Part shown: positions 5,862 through 12,270 of the stretch, in pieces
Layout of the letters: each line of letters opens with the position of its first letter
Position numbering within the stretch: position 1 is the stretch's first letter
Assembly: GCA_016710525.1 (NCBI GenBank)
Contig: JADJVQ010000099.1
Location: 1-12,270, forward strand
Source: Burkholderiaceae bacterium
Lineage (GTDB): Bacteria; Pseudomonadota; Gammaproteobacteria; Burkholderiales; Burkholderiaceae_E
Reading direction: 5' to 3'
DNA: 12,270 nucleotides
Position numbers and translations under genes: made by a program
Notes under the pieces: model-generated
Database searches by the model: none
Told to the model about the DNA's origin: nothing
The model's input: only the letters and a program-made list of their open reading frames with translations

Positions 5862-7049
5862 TCACTGCCCTGCGCAAACCGCCCGCAGTGCTTCGATGTC
5901 CACCGCCACGCCAATCCCCGGCGCATCGCCCAGTCTTGCCCGGCCGTGATCGAGCGTCCCCACCGCGCCGCAACTCAGGCTGCGCAGCGGATTGGGATTG
6001 GCGTCGATCTCGAGCATCCCGTCGCCACCGGCCGCGGCCAGCAGATGCGCCGAGTGCAGCAGCCCGACACCCGCGCCCAGGAAGTGCGGGCAGTAGCGAA
6101 GCCCGGCTTCGCGGACCCGGCGCACCACCGGCCAGGTGCCCGAGATGCCGCCCCATTTGGCGATGTCGGGCTGTACCACGCCCAGCGCCCGGGCGGCGAT
6201 CAGGGCCTCGAAGGCGGCTTCGCCGGCCACGTTCTCGCCCGCCGCCAGCGGCGTGCGGCTTGCGTCGCGCAGCCCCTGCCAGTCGGACCAGGGCCGGTCG
6301 GCGCGCAGGGGCTCTTCGATCCAGTCCAGGTCGAAGCGCTCCAGGGCCCCGATCATCGCGTGCGCGCCGGCCAGGTCCCAGCCCTGGTTGGCGTCGACCA
6401 TCAGCGATTCACCTGCGGACATGTCCTGGCGGACCCGCTCGAGATTGCCCAGGTCGCGCTCGCGCCCGAAGCCGATCTTCAGCTTGAAGGCGCGATAGCC
6501 CTGGGCGCGCTGACGCGCCACCACCTGCTCGGGCGCATCGGGGTTGATGCCGCTGGCGTATACCGCCACGTCGTCGCGATTGCCCCCGAGCACGCGCCAC
6601 AGCGGCAGCCCGGCCCGCCGGGAGATCAGATCCCACAACGCCAGGTCGGTGCCGGCGATGGCCTGCGCGATCGGACCGTGCTCGCCGGTCTGCAAGGCCA
6701 GCACCGCGGTGGCGGATTGCAGGTGCTCGAAGCAGGCCCTGGGGGACTCGAAGCGCGTGCGCAACGCCAGCGGCGCGATCACCGTCTCGACCAGCCGGGC
6801 GCGGTGTTCGGCGCCGCACGACGGGAAGTTGCACCAGACCTCGCCCCAGCCGTGTGCGCCCTCGGTGTCTTCGAGCCGCACCAGCACGGCCGGCCGGTCG
6901 TGCATCACGCCGAACGACGTGCGCACCGGCGTGGCGATCGGGCAGCGCAGCACGTGCACATCGATCCGGGCGATGGTGAAGGCGGCCGGTACGCCTGCCG
7001 CGGGCACGCCGGGCAGCAGGCTGCGGGAGTCGATGGTGGATCCGGTCAA
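5862..7049 (-). CDS. Enolase superfamily enzyme, mandelate racemase/muconate lactonizing family (mandelate racemase subgroup)
   Basis: Predicted Mg2+-dependent enzyme that abstracts a proton alpha to a carboxylate, most often a sugar-acid dehydratase or a racemase. Numbered from TTG 7049 (395 residues): KxK K189/K191; metal ligands D219 (VDAN), E245 (EEP) and E272 (GEN); the Asp-His dyad D295 (QPD) and H322 (PHF); and E347. The spacing is nearly that of mandelate racemase, including 27 residues between the dyad Asp and His. Every catalytic residue is present, so it should be active. The start is uncertain. TTG 7049 overlaps the GntR stop as TTGA and is followed by coding-like bases; GTG 7007 gives 381 residues; family homology begins only near residue 24 (FTIARID). 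Neither start has a clear ribosome binding site. It forms an operon with the GntR gene and should share its promoter and inducer. The substrate is not readable. Confidence 0.9.
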   Translation of the reverse strand: MTGSTIDSRSLLPGVPAAGVPAAFTIARIDVHVLRCPIATPVRTSFGVMHDRPAVLVRLEDTEGAHGWGEVWCNFPSCGAEHRARLVETVIAPLALRTRFESPRACFEHLQSATAVLALQTGEHGPIAQAIAGTDLALWDLISRRAGLPLWRVLGGNRDDVAVYASGINPDAPEQVVARQRAQGYRAFKLKIGFGRERDLGNLERVRQDMSAGESLMVDANQGWDLAGAHAMIGALERFDLDWIEEPLRADRPWSDWQGLRDASRTPLAAGENVAGEAAFEALIAARALGVVQPDIAKWGGISGTWPVVRRVREAGLRYCPHFLGAGVGLLHSAHLLAAAGGDGMLEIDANPNPLRSLSCGAVGTLDHGRARLGDAPGIGVAVDIEALRAVCAGQ

Positions 7050-7771
7050 GGGGTCAGGTCCATTTCGAGGTGGATGAAGTCGCCGCGGTAGGTGACCTCG
7101 CCAAGGTAGATCACCCGGTCGTCGGCATCGGTGAAGACCCGCCGGACTTCGGCCACCGGGGTGTTCACCGGCACGCCCAGCAGCTGCGCCACCTCGACGT
7201 CGGCGGTGCCGATCGTCAGCACCTGGCGGGCGTGGGCGACGCCGCCATCCTTCATCGACGACAGGATCGGGATCACGGTTTCGGTCCGAAAGCGCTTGGG
7301 GTGCCTGCGGAAGATCCGCTCGTCCAGGTGGATGTTGATCACGCAGTAGGGCTGGCCCTGGCGTGAATGAACTCGACGCATGAACACGTAGCTCGGCGCC
7401 GCGATGCCGTCCTGCGGGGTCAGGGGCGCGTGGCGGGTCGACTCCTGGATGTTGACGATCTCGGGCTTGGTGTCGCGATAGACATCGGCCAGTTCCGCCA
7501 GCGTGGTCTGGACCTTGAGCCAGCCGCCGCGTGCCGGCATGCCGGTGACGAAGGTGCCGCGGCCCTGCTGGGGCGACACCAGCGCATCGCGGGTCAGCCG
7601 TTCCATGGCCTGGCGCACCGTCACGCGGGCCACGCCGAATTCGGCGGCCAGCGCTTCGAGCGAGGGCAGCTTTTCGCCCTGGCGCCACTGTCCGCGCGCG
7701 ATGCGCTGGCGCATCAGGTCGGCGATCTGCAGGTAGCGCGGGACGGGGCTGTCGCGAAAGCTGATGGCCAT
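7046..7771 (-). CDS. GntR family transcriptional regulator, HutC subfamily with UTRA domain
   Basis: A 241-residue regulator. The winged helix-turn-helix occupies about residues 8-80 (RYLQIADLMRQRI, GEKLPSLEALAAEFGV, TVRQAMERL, QGRGTFV), and a UTRA-type ligand-binding domain fills about 95-238 (FMRRVHS, GQPYCVINIHLDERIF, VRRVFTDADDRVIYLGEVTY). It likely binds a metabolite and releases DNA. ATG 7771 is chosen over TTG 7858: the TTG lies inside the palindrome and ahead of the predicted transcription start near 7851, and homology starts just after the ATG. No strong ribosome binding site precedes this ATG. It is the first gene of an operon with the enolase-superfamily enzyme and diverges from the GMC dehydrogenase, so it probably represses itself and both neighbours through the palindrome at 7838-7859. 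Confidence 0.93.
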   Translation of the reverse strand: MAISFRDSPVPRYLQIADLMRQRIARGQWRQGEKLPSLEALAAEFGVARVTVRQAMERLTRDALVSPQQGRGTFVTGMPARGGWLKVQTTLAELADVYRDTKPEIVNIQESTRHAPLTPQDGIAAPSYVFMRRVHSRQGQPYCVINIHLDERIFRRHPKRFRTETVIPILSSMKDGGVAHARQVLTIGTADVEVAQLLGVPVNTPVAEVRRVFTDADDRVIYLGEVTYRGDFIHLEMDLTP

Positions 7772-7837
7772 GGAGGCAATGTCCGGGGACGTCGGGCGGC
7801 CGGGCGGCGTCGGGGTGGCCGGATCCGTGTCGGCCCG

Positions 7838-7859
7838 ATTGACCAAAGGTATGGTCAAT
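7838..7859. promoter_or_regulatory. Perfect palindromic operator (8-6-8), candidate GntR binding site
   Basis: ATTGACCA (7838-7845) and TGGTCAAT (7852-7859) are exact reverse complements around a 6-bp centre. The site covers the -35 and spacer of the plus-strand promoter and the downstream edge of the -10 and start region of the minus-strand promoter, so one bound dimer could block both. GntR-family dimers bind palindromes of this size next to their own genes; assigning it to this regulator is inference. Confidence 0.75.
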
Positions 7860-7867
7860 AGTATGTT
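7839..7867 (+). promoter_or_regulatory. Sigma70-type promoter for the GMC dehydrogenase
   Basis: TTGACC (7839-7844), a 17-bp spacer, then TATGTT (7862-7867). Transcription would start near 7874, leaving a leader of about 20 nt before ATG 7894. The -35 lies within the palindrome. Confidence 0.6.
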
Positions 7868-7886
7868 TATCCCACTATGGAATCAA
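7858..7886 (-). promoter_or_regulatory. Sigma70-type promoter for the GntR operon
   Basis: On the minus strand, TTGATT (7881-7886), a 17-bp spacer, then TACTAT (7858-7863). Transcription would start near 7851, inside the palindrome, about 80 nt before ATG 7771. It overlaps the opposite promoter, so the two may also compete for polymerase. Confidence 0.55.
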
Positions 7887-7893
7887 GGCTCCG

Positions 7894-9513
7894 ATGACCG
7901 ACCGCGGCGCATGGGACTACATCATCGTGGGCGCGGGTTCGGCCGGCTGTGTGCTGGCCAACCGGCTCAGTGCCGACCCCGGCTGCCGCGTGCTGCTGCT
8001 CGAGGCCGGCGGCGAAGACCGCAACCTGTGGCTGCGCCTGCCGGTCGGTTATTTCCGCACCATCAACGACCGGCGCTTCTCGTGGCAGTTCCCCACCGAG
8101 CCACAGCCGCAGACCGGCGACCGCGGCATCGTCTGGCCGCGGGGCCGGGTGCTGGGCGGATCGAGCGCGATCAACGGTCTGCTCTACATCCGTGGCCAGC
8201 GCGCCGACTACGACGACTGGGCCGCGGCGGGCGCCACCGGCTGGGCCTATCGCGACGTGCTGCCGGTGTTCAAGCGCTCCGAGCGCTACGACCGCGGCGA
8301 AACCCCGTACCACGGAGCGGCAGGCGAGCTGGGCGTGTCGGACCTGCGCAACGACCATCCGTGCTGCGAGGCCTGGCTGCAGGCCGGCGCGCAAGCCGGC
8401 TACGCCCGCACCGATGACTTCAACGGCGCCGACGACGGCGGGCTGGGCCGCTACCAGCTGACACTGTCAGGCCATTGGCGCTGCAGCGCGGCCACCGCCT
8501 TCCTGCACCCGGTTCGCCACCGCCCCAACCTGCAGGTGATGACCGGTGTGCAGGTCACCCGCATCCTGATCGAACAGGGTGCGGCCACCGGGGTGCAGTG
8601 GCTGCGCGGCGGGCGGCTCGAGTCGGCCCGGGCGGACCGCGAGGTGCTGCTGGCAGCCGGCGCGCTGCAATCGCCCCAGCTGCTGCAGCTGTCGGGCATC
8701 GGTCCGGCACAGGCGCTGCGCGGGCTCGGCATCGGCGTGGTGGCCGATGCCCCGGAGGTCGGGCGCAATCTGCAGGACCACTACCAGGCCCGGGTCATCG
8801 TCAAGCTGAACCGGCCGCTCTCGCTGAACGACGACATCCGCAACCCGATCCGGCTGGCGCAGATGGGCGCGGCGTGGCTGTTCGGGCAGCGCGGGCCGCT
8901 GACGGTCGGCGCCGGGCAGGTCGGCGGCCTGGTGGCCACCGAACATGCGAGCGGCGGGCGGCCCGATGTGCTGTTCAACGTCATGCCGCTGTCGGTCGAC
9001 AAGCCCGGTGATCCGCTGCATCGCTTTTCGGGGTTTTCCGCCTCGGCCACCCAGTGCCGGCCGCTGTCGCGGGGCACGGTGGGCCTGCGCTCGGCCGACC
9101 CGCTCGCGCCGCCGCGCATCGTCACCAACTACCTGACCGAACCGGACGATGCGCGGGTCCTGGTGGCCGGGCTCAAGATCCTGCGCGACATCTATCGGCA
9201 GCCGGCGTTTCGCGGCCTGGTCACCGACGATGAATACCTGCCGGGCAACGATGCGCGCAGCGATGCGCAGATCGAGCAGTTCGCACGGCACAAGGGCGGC
9301 ACCGTGTTTCATCCGGTGGGCACCTGCCGGATGGGCTCGGACGACGCCGCGGTGGTCGATCCGCAATTGCGCGTGCGCGGCGTGGCCCGGCTGCGGGTGA
9401 TCGATGCCTCGGTGATGCCGCGGATGGTGTCCACCAATACCAACGCGGCGGCGATCATGATCGGCGAAAAGGGCGCAAGCCTGGTGATGGAATCGGCCAC
9501 GACCAATCCCTAG
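7894..9513 (+). CDS. GMC family FAD-dependent dehydrogenase/oxidoreductase
   Basis: A 539-residue glucose-methanol-choline family flavoprotein, related to BetA- and AlkJ-type alcohol dehydrogenases, predicted to oxidise an alcohol to an aldehyde or ketone. The FAD motif GAGSAG is at 13-18 with Glu37 for the ribose. The first GMC signature block lies at about 82-101 (PRGRVLGGSSAINGL) and the second at 256-271 (GALQSPQLLQLSGIGP). The catalytic His473 is in FHPVGTCRMG, and the partner Asn is in STNTN (N515 or N517). Length is typical and no signal peptide is seen, so it is probably cytoplasmic. ATG 7894 has AAGG at 7885-7888, 5 nt upstream. It has its own promoter, overlapping that of the divergent GntR operon, and is likely controlled by that regulator, which would place it in the same pathway as the enolase-superfamily enzyme. 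Naming it choline dehydrogenase would be unsafe: no betaine aldehyde dehydrogenase or BetI gene is nearby. Confidence 0.92.
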   Translation: MTDRGAWDYIIVGAGSAGCVLANRLSADPGCRVLLLEAGGEDRNLWLRLPVGYFRTINDRRFSWQFPTEPQPQTGDRGIVWPRGRVLGGSSAINGLLYIRGQRADYDDWAAAGATGWAYRDVLPVFKRSERYDRGETPYHGAAGELGVSDLRNDHPCCEAWLQAGAQAGYARTDDFNGADDGGLGRYQLTLSGHWRCSAATAFLHPVRHRPNLQVMTGVQVTRILIEQGAATGVQWLRGGRLESARADREVLLAAGALQSPQLLQLSGIGPAQALRGLGIGVVADAPEVGRNLQDHYQARVIVKLNRPLSLNDDIRNPIRLAQMGAAWLFGQRGPLTVGAGQVGGLVATEHASGGRPDVLFNVMPLSVDKPGDPLHRFSGFSASATQCRPLSRGTVGLRSADPLAPPRIVTNYLTEPDDARVLVAGLKILRDIYRQPAFRGLVTDDEYLPGNDARSDAQIEQFARHKGGTVFHPVGTCRMGSDDAAVVDPQLRVRGVARLRVIDASVMPRMVSTNTNAAAIMIGEKGASLVMESATTNP

Positions 9514-9549
9514 CTGTGGGCATGGGAAGGGGTTCGAACGGTGTGGCCC

Positions 9550-9555
9550 TAAAAT
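9550..9555 (+). promoter_or_regulatory. Possible -10 element for the aminopeptidase gene
   Basis: TAAAAT lies 54 bp before the ATG in otherwise GC-rich DNA. No acceptable -35 is found 15-19 bp upstream. Suggestive only. Confidence 0.25.
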
Positions 9556-9563
9556 GCGGACTC

Positions 9564-9590
9564 GCCCCGCTGCTCGCCTGCCGGCGGGGC
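9564..9590 (+). other. 7-bp perfect hairpin in the aminopeptidase leader
   Basis: GCCCCGC (9564-9570) pairs exactly with GCGGGGC (9584-9590) around a 13-nt loop. It lies just downstream of the possible -10 and 9 nt before the GGAG ribosome binding site (9600-9603). No T-tract follows, so it is not an intrinsic terminator. It may be chance in GC-rich DNA or a leader structure. Confidence 0.3.
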
Positions 9591-9609
9591 CGCCAACCCG
9601 GAGCACCCG

Positions 9610-11556
9610 ATGGATACCCGCACCTCCCCGATCCGCCTGCGTCTGGAACGCCTTCGTGATGCGCTGCGCCGTCACTCGCTCGACGCGGTGCTGGTGCCCT
9701 CCAGCGACCCTCATCTGTCGGAGTACCTGCCCGAGCGCTGGCAGGGCCGGGTCTGGCTGAGCGGCTTCACCGGCTCGATGGGCACGCTGGCGGTCACCCT
9801 GGACCGGGCGGCCTTGTTCGCCGACAGCCGCTATTGGGTGCAGGCGCAGGCCGAGCTGTCGGGCACCGGCATCGACCTGGTCAAGGTCTCATCGGGCGCG
9901 GCCGCCCATCACATCGAGTGGCTGCTGCAGGAAGTGCCCGCCGGGCACGCCATCGCGGTCGATGGCCAGGTGCTCGGCCTGGCCCCGGCCCAGCAGCTGC
10001 GCGCCGCGCTCGAGCGCGCCGGGGTGAAGCTGCGCACCGACCTGGACCTGTTCAGCGAGGTCTGGACCGACCGGCCGGCCCTGCCGCAGGCGCCGGTCTA
10101 CGAACACGCCGCGCCGCAGGCGCCGCTGGGCCGTGCCGGCAAGCTCGCCCTGGTGCGCGAGGCGATGGCCCGGCACGGTGCGACCCATCACCTGATCTCG
10201 ACCGTCGACGACATCGCCTGGCTGACCAACCTGCGCGGCTCGGACGTCGACTACAACCCGGTGTTCCTGGCCCACCTGCTGATAGGGCCAGACCAGGCCA
10301 CGCTGTTCGTGGGGGCCGGCAAGATCGACCCGGCACTGGCGGCGCGCCTGGCCGCCGAGGGTTTTGCCGTGGCCGACTATGCCGGCGCTGCGCCGGCCGT
10401 GGCCGGCCTGCCGTCGGGCTGCCGCCTGCTGATCGATCCGCGCCGGATCACGTTCGGGCTGCGCGAGCAGGTGCCCGAGGGCGTGCCGGTGGTCGAGGCG
10501 ATCAACCCCAGCACGCTGGCCAAGAGCCGAAAGAGCGCGGCCGAGGCGGCCTTCGTGCGCCAGGCCATGATCGAGGATGGCATGGCGATGTGCGAGTTCT
10601 ATGCCTGGTTCGAGGCCGCGCTGGCCCGCGGCGAGCGCATCACCGAGATCACCGTCGACGAGCGGCTGTCGGCCGCGCGGGCGGCGCGCCCCGGATTCGT
10701 CGGCCTGAGCTTCCCGGTGATCGCCGGCTTCAATGCCAACGGCGCGATGCCGCACTACCGGGCGCAGGCGGGCAGCGAAGCGGTGATCGAGGGCGACGGC
10801 CTGCTGCTGATCGACTCCGGCGGGCAGTATCTGGGCGGCACCACCGACATCACGCGCGTGTGGCCGATCGGCACCGTCAGCGCGGCCATGAAGCGCGACT
10901 ACACGCTGGTGCTCAAGGGCACGATGGCCTTGTCGCGCGCCCGCTTCCCGCGCGGCACGCCCGGGCCGATGCTGGACGCCATCGCGCGCGCGCCGCTGTG
11001 GGCCGAGGGCATCGAGTTCGGCCACGGCACCGGCCACGGCGTGGGCTACTTCCTCAACGTGCACGAAGGCCCGCAGAGCATCAGCAAGGCGGTGCCCGAG
11101 CCCACCATGGCGATGGAGCCGGGCATGATCACCTCGATCGAGCCGGGCGTGTACCGGGCCGGCCAGTGGGGCGTGCGCATCGAGAACCTGGTGCTCAACG
11201 TGCCGGCGACCACGCCCGAAGAGGCCGGCGCCTTCGGCGAGTTCCTCGCCTTCGAGACGCTCACGCTGTGCCCGATCGACACGCGCTGCATCGCGCGCAA
11301 GCTGCTGCGCGCCGACGAGATCGACTGGCTCAACCGCTCTATCACGCCCAGGTGCGCGAGCGGCTTTCGCCGGGGCTTCGCGGCCCGGCACTGGCCTGGC
11401 TGGTCGAACGGACGCAGGCCATCTGATCGGTTCGCCCGAGGACCTGCCGGCCGCCTTCTCGGCCGATGGAGGCCGGCAGGCGCGGGGTACTATGGAAGTC
11501 TCCCTGGCTGGTTTCGTGGCCGCAGGGTGATTGCCCGCGAGTCCGTTTCGCGGTGA
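9610..11556 (+). CDS. Aminopeptidase P (Xaa-Pro aminopeptidase, M24B), C-terminus altered by an apparent frameshift
   Basis: Predicted cytoplasmic two-metal enzyme that removes the N-terminal residue before proline. It is the long, three-domain type (as in human XPNPEP1), with two creatinase-like N-terminal domains and a pita-bread catalytic domain from about residue 320. Metal ligands are D402, D413, H476, E511 and E525, with catalytic H485; their spacing is identical to the human enzyme as I recall it. ATG 9610 has GGAG 6 nt upstream. The conserved C-terminal block is encoded in another frame: after residue 576 the frame gives 72 arginine-rich residues to 11556, while the -1 frame from 11340 reads YHAQVRERL and ends with TGA at 11424-11426, the usual family ending. 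Removing a 2-nt CT unit near 11337-11340 would restore a protein of about 604 residues. The real gene probably ends at 11426. The catalytic core is complete, so activity may survive. Confidence 0.9.
   Translation: MDTRTSPIRLRLERLRDALRRHSLDAVLVPSSDPHLSEYLPERWQGRVWLSGFTGSMGTLAVTLDRAALFADSRYWVQAQAELSGTGIDLVKVSSGAAAHHIEWLLQEVPAGHAIAVDGQVLGLAPAQQLRAALERAGVKLRTDLDLFSEVWTDRPALPQAPVYEHAAPQAPLGRAGKLALVREAMARHGATHHLISTVDDIAWLTNLRGSDVDYNPVFLAHLLIGPDQATLFVGAGKIDPALAARLAAEGFAVADYAGAAPAVAGLPSGCRLLIDPRRITFGLREQVPEGVPVVEAINPSTLAKSRKSAAEAAFVRQAMIEDGMAMCEFYAWFEAALARGERITEITVDERLSAARAARPGFVGLSFPVIAGFNANGAMPHYRAQAGSEAVIEGDGLLLIDSGGQYLGGTTDITRVWPIGTVSAAMKRDYTLVLKGTMALSRARFPRGTPGPMLDAIARAPLWAEGIEFGHGTGHGVGYFLNVHEGPQSISKAVPEPTMAMEPGMITSIEPGVYRAGQWGVRIENLVLNVPATTPEEAGAFGEFLAFETLTLCPIDTRCIARKLLRADEIDWLNRSITPRCASGFRRGFAARHWPGWSNGRRPSDRFARGPAGRLLGRWRPAGAGYYGSLPGWFRGRRVIARESVSR
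11335..11342 (+). other. Apparent 2-nt insertion (frameshift site) in the aminopeptidase gene
   Basis: The bases CGCTCTAT read Arg-Ser-Ile in the main frame. With one CT unit fewer (CGCTAT) the codons become Arg-Tyr and continue into HAQVRERL, the conserved family C-terminus. This is either a true mutation or a sequencing error at a dinucleotide repeat. Confidence 0.75.
11488..11493 (+). promoter_or_regulatory. Possible -10 element for the sensor gene
   Basis: TACTAT lies 88 bp before the sensor ATG and downstream of the restored aminopeptidase stop (11426). No convincing -35 accompanies it. The 155-bp spacer 11427-11581 otherwise shows no gene or terminator. Confidence 0.2.
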
Positions 11557-11581
11557 TGCCTCAGGCGAATCGACCGCAGAC

Positions 11582-12270
11582 ATGTCCGCCAACCTGGCAA
11601 CCGATCGGGCCGTCCCGCGCAAGCCGCACTCGCTGAACCGTTTTTTTGCGCGGCTGATCTGGATCTGCGCCGGTCCGCTGGTGATCCTGGCGTCGTATCT
11701 CGCGATCGACCGGGTGCTGGAAGTGCAGGCCGATCATGAGCGCGCGGCATCGGCGATGGTCAGCGGCCTGGTCAATGCGATCGATCGCGACCTGACCTCG
11801 CGGGTCGGTGGCCTGCGCATGCTCGCGGCCTCGCCGCTGCTGGACGATTCGGCCCGCTGGCGGGAGGCCTACCAGGAGGCGATCTCCTTCCTGGACAGCT
11901 TCGGCAGCCACGTCATCCTGGCTGGCACCGACCGACGGATGCGCTTCAACACCCGGGTGTCGTTCGGCGAGCCCCTTCCGATGCTGCCGCGACCCGGCGG
12001 CCCGTCGGCGGTTTCCACCGCACTGGCCACCGGCCAGCCGGCGATCGGCGACCTGATTGCCGGACCGGTTGCGGGACAGCCACTGGTGCCGATCGTCGTG
12101 CCGGTGCGCCGTGGCAATGCGACGACCCAGCTGCTGCTGACCACGATCGAGGCGCGCCAGTTCAAGGAGCAGCTGGACCGTCTGACGCTGCCGGCTGGCT
12201 GGAGCCTGTCGCTGGTTGGCGGCGACGGCCACCATCGCGGCCCGCGGCCCGGTGATTGCTCCTGGCAGTG
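11582..12270 (+). CDS. N-terminal part of a membrane sensor protein (probable signalling kinase or cyclase), cut by window edge
   Basis: The frame is open from ATG 11582 to the end of the window (229 residues). A basic cytoplasmic N-terminus is followed by one membrane segment at about 24-42, then an extracytoplasmic region of at least 185 residues with a helix (about 50-85) and a Cache/PDC-like sensor pattern: FLDSFGSHVILAGTDRRM, RFNTRVSFGEPLPM, TGQPAIGDLIAGPVAGQPLV, then IVVPV. In known proteins this layout sits ahead of histidine kinase, PAS or GGDEF output modules, but the output domain is outside the window, so the type is inferred. Seven T bases at 11641-11647, encoding part of Arg-Phe-Phe, are unusual here. 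From about 12228 the +1 frame gives a more family-like continuation (ATIAARGPVIAPG) than the main frame, hinting at a second small indel. No clear ribosome binding site is seen. Confidence 0.7.
   Translation, partial: MSANLATDRAVPRKPHSLNRFFARLIWICAGPLVILASYLAIDRVLEVQADHERAASAMVSGLVNAIDRDLTSRVGGLRMLAASPLLDDSARWREAYQEAISFLDSFGSHVILAGTDRRMRFNTRVSFGEPLPMLPRPGGPSAVSTALATGQPAIGDLIAGPVAGQPLVPIVVPVRRGNATTQLLLTTIEARQFKEQLDRLTLPAGWSLSLVGGDGHHRGPRPGDCSWQ

Noticed and set aside
4503..7091. 862-codon open frame on the plus strand
   Set aside because: It lies antisense to the thioesterase, DUF2889 and enolase-family genes, is rich in Arg, Ala and Pro with no recognisable domain, and is a normal by-product of high GC content.
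7772..7858. TTG 7858 as the start of the GntR regulator
   Set aside because: It falls inside the palindrome and upstream of the predicted transcription start near 7851, and the 29 extra residues are low-complexity.
9531..9540. GGTTCGAAC resembling a tRNA T-loop
   Set aside because: The flanking bases do not form a T-stem, and no anticodon or acceptor arm can be drawn upstream. The 8-bp palindrome GTTCGAAC is probably chance.
9834..11426. 530-codon plus-strand frame overlapping the aminopeptidase as a separate gene
   Set aside because: Only its last 29 codons or so are real coding sequence, the displaced aminopeptidase C-terminus. The rest is an Arg/Gly/Ala-rich shadow.
9889..11622. 577-codon open frame antisense to the aminopeptidase
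   Set aside because: The product is low-complexity (His, Arg, Ala, Gly rich) and the opposite strand encodes a clear metalloprotease with intact ligands.

Overview
The window is a gene-dense, very GC-rich stretch (about 70% by eye, third codon positions mostly G or C) from a bacterial chromosome. It carries ten genes and no visible mobile element, CRISPR array, rRNA or tRNA. The gene families, dense packing and GC bias suggest a betaproteobacterium, probably of the Burkholderiales. This is inferred from composition and remembered family distribution, because no taxonomic marker gene is present.

Left part (1-3515): a left-truncated EthA-type flavin monooxygenase (probable Baeyer-Villiger type) and a short-chain dehydrogenase/reductase (SDR) lie on the minus strand. 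A second SDR diverges from the first on the plus strand. Together they look like a module that oxidises alcohols to ketones and ketones to esters or lactones. The 268-bp spacer between the monooxygenase and the first SDR holds a four-unit 12-bp tandem repeat and two nested perfect inverted repeats, making it the most structured non-coding DNA here. Both SDRs lack the canonical tetrad asparagine.

Middle (3529-5678): immediately after the second SDR is a small membrane-anchored protein with an Mrr-like nuclease fold and a degraded catalytic motif. It runs convergently into a minus-strand pair, a DUF2889 protein followed by a double-hotdog thioesterase, coupled through a 4-bp GTGA stop/start overlap.

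Right-middle (5862-9513): a GntR/HutC regulator and an enolase-superfamily (mandelate racemase subgroup) enzyme form a minus-strand operon, divergent from a GMC flavoprotein dehydrogenase. Two good sigma70-type promoters overlap between them, and a perfect 8-6-8 palindrome sits across both. This is a coherent regulator, operator and enzyme system, probably inducible by the hydroxy-acid or polyol-type substrate of the two enzymes.

Right end (9610-12270): an M24-family aminopeptidase P with all metal ligands intact, but with an apparent 2-nt frameshift that replaces its conserved C-terminus. It is followed by the N-terminal part of a membrane sensor protein that runs off the window. No intergenic stretch exceeds 300 bp.
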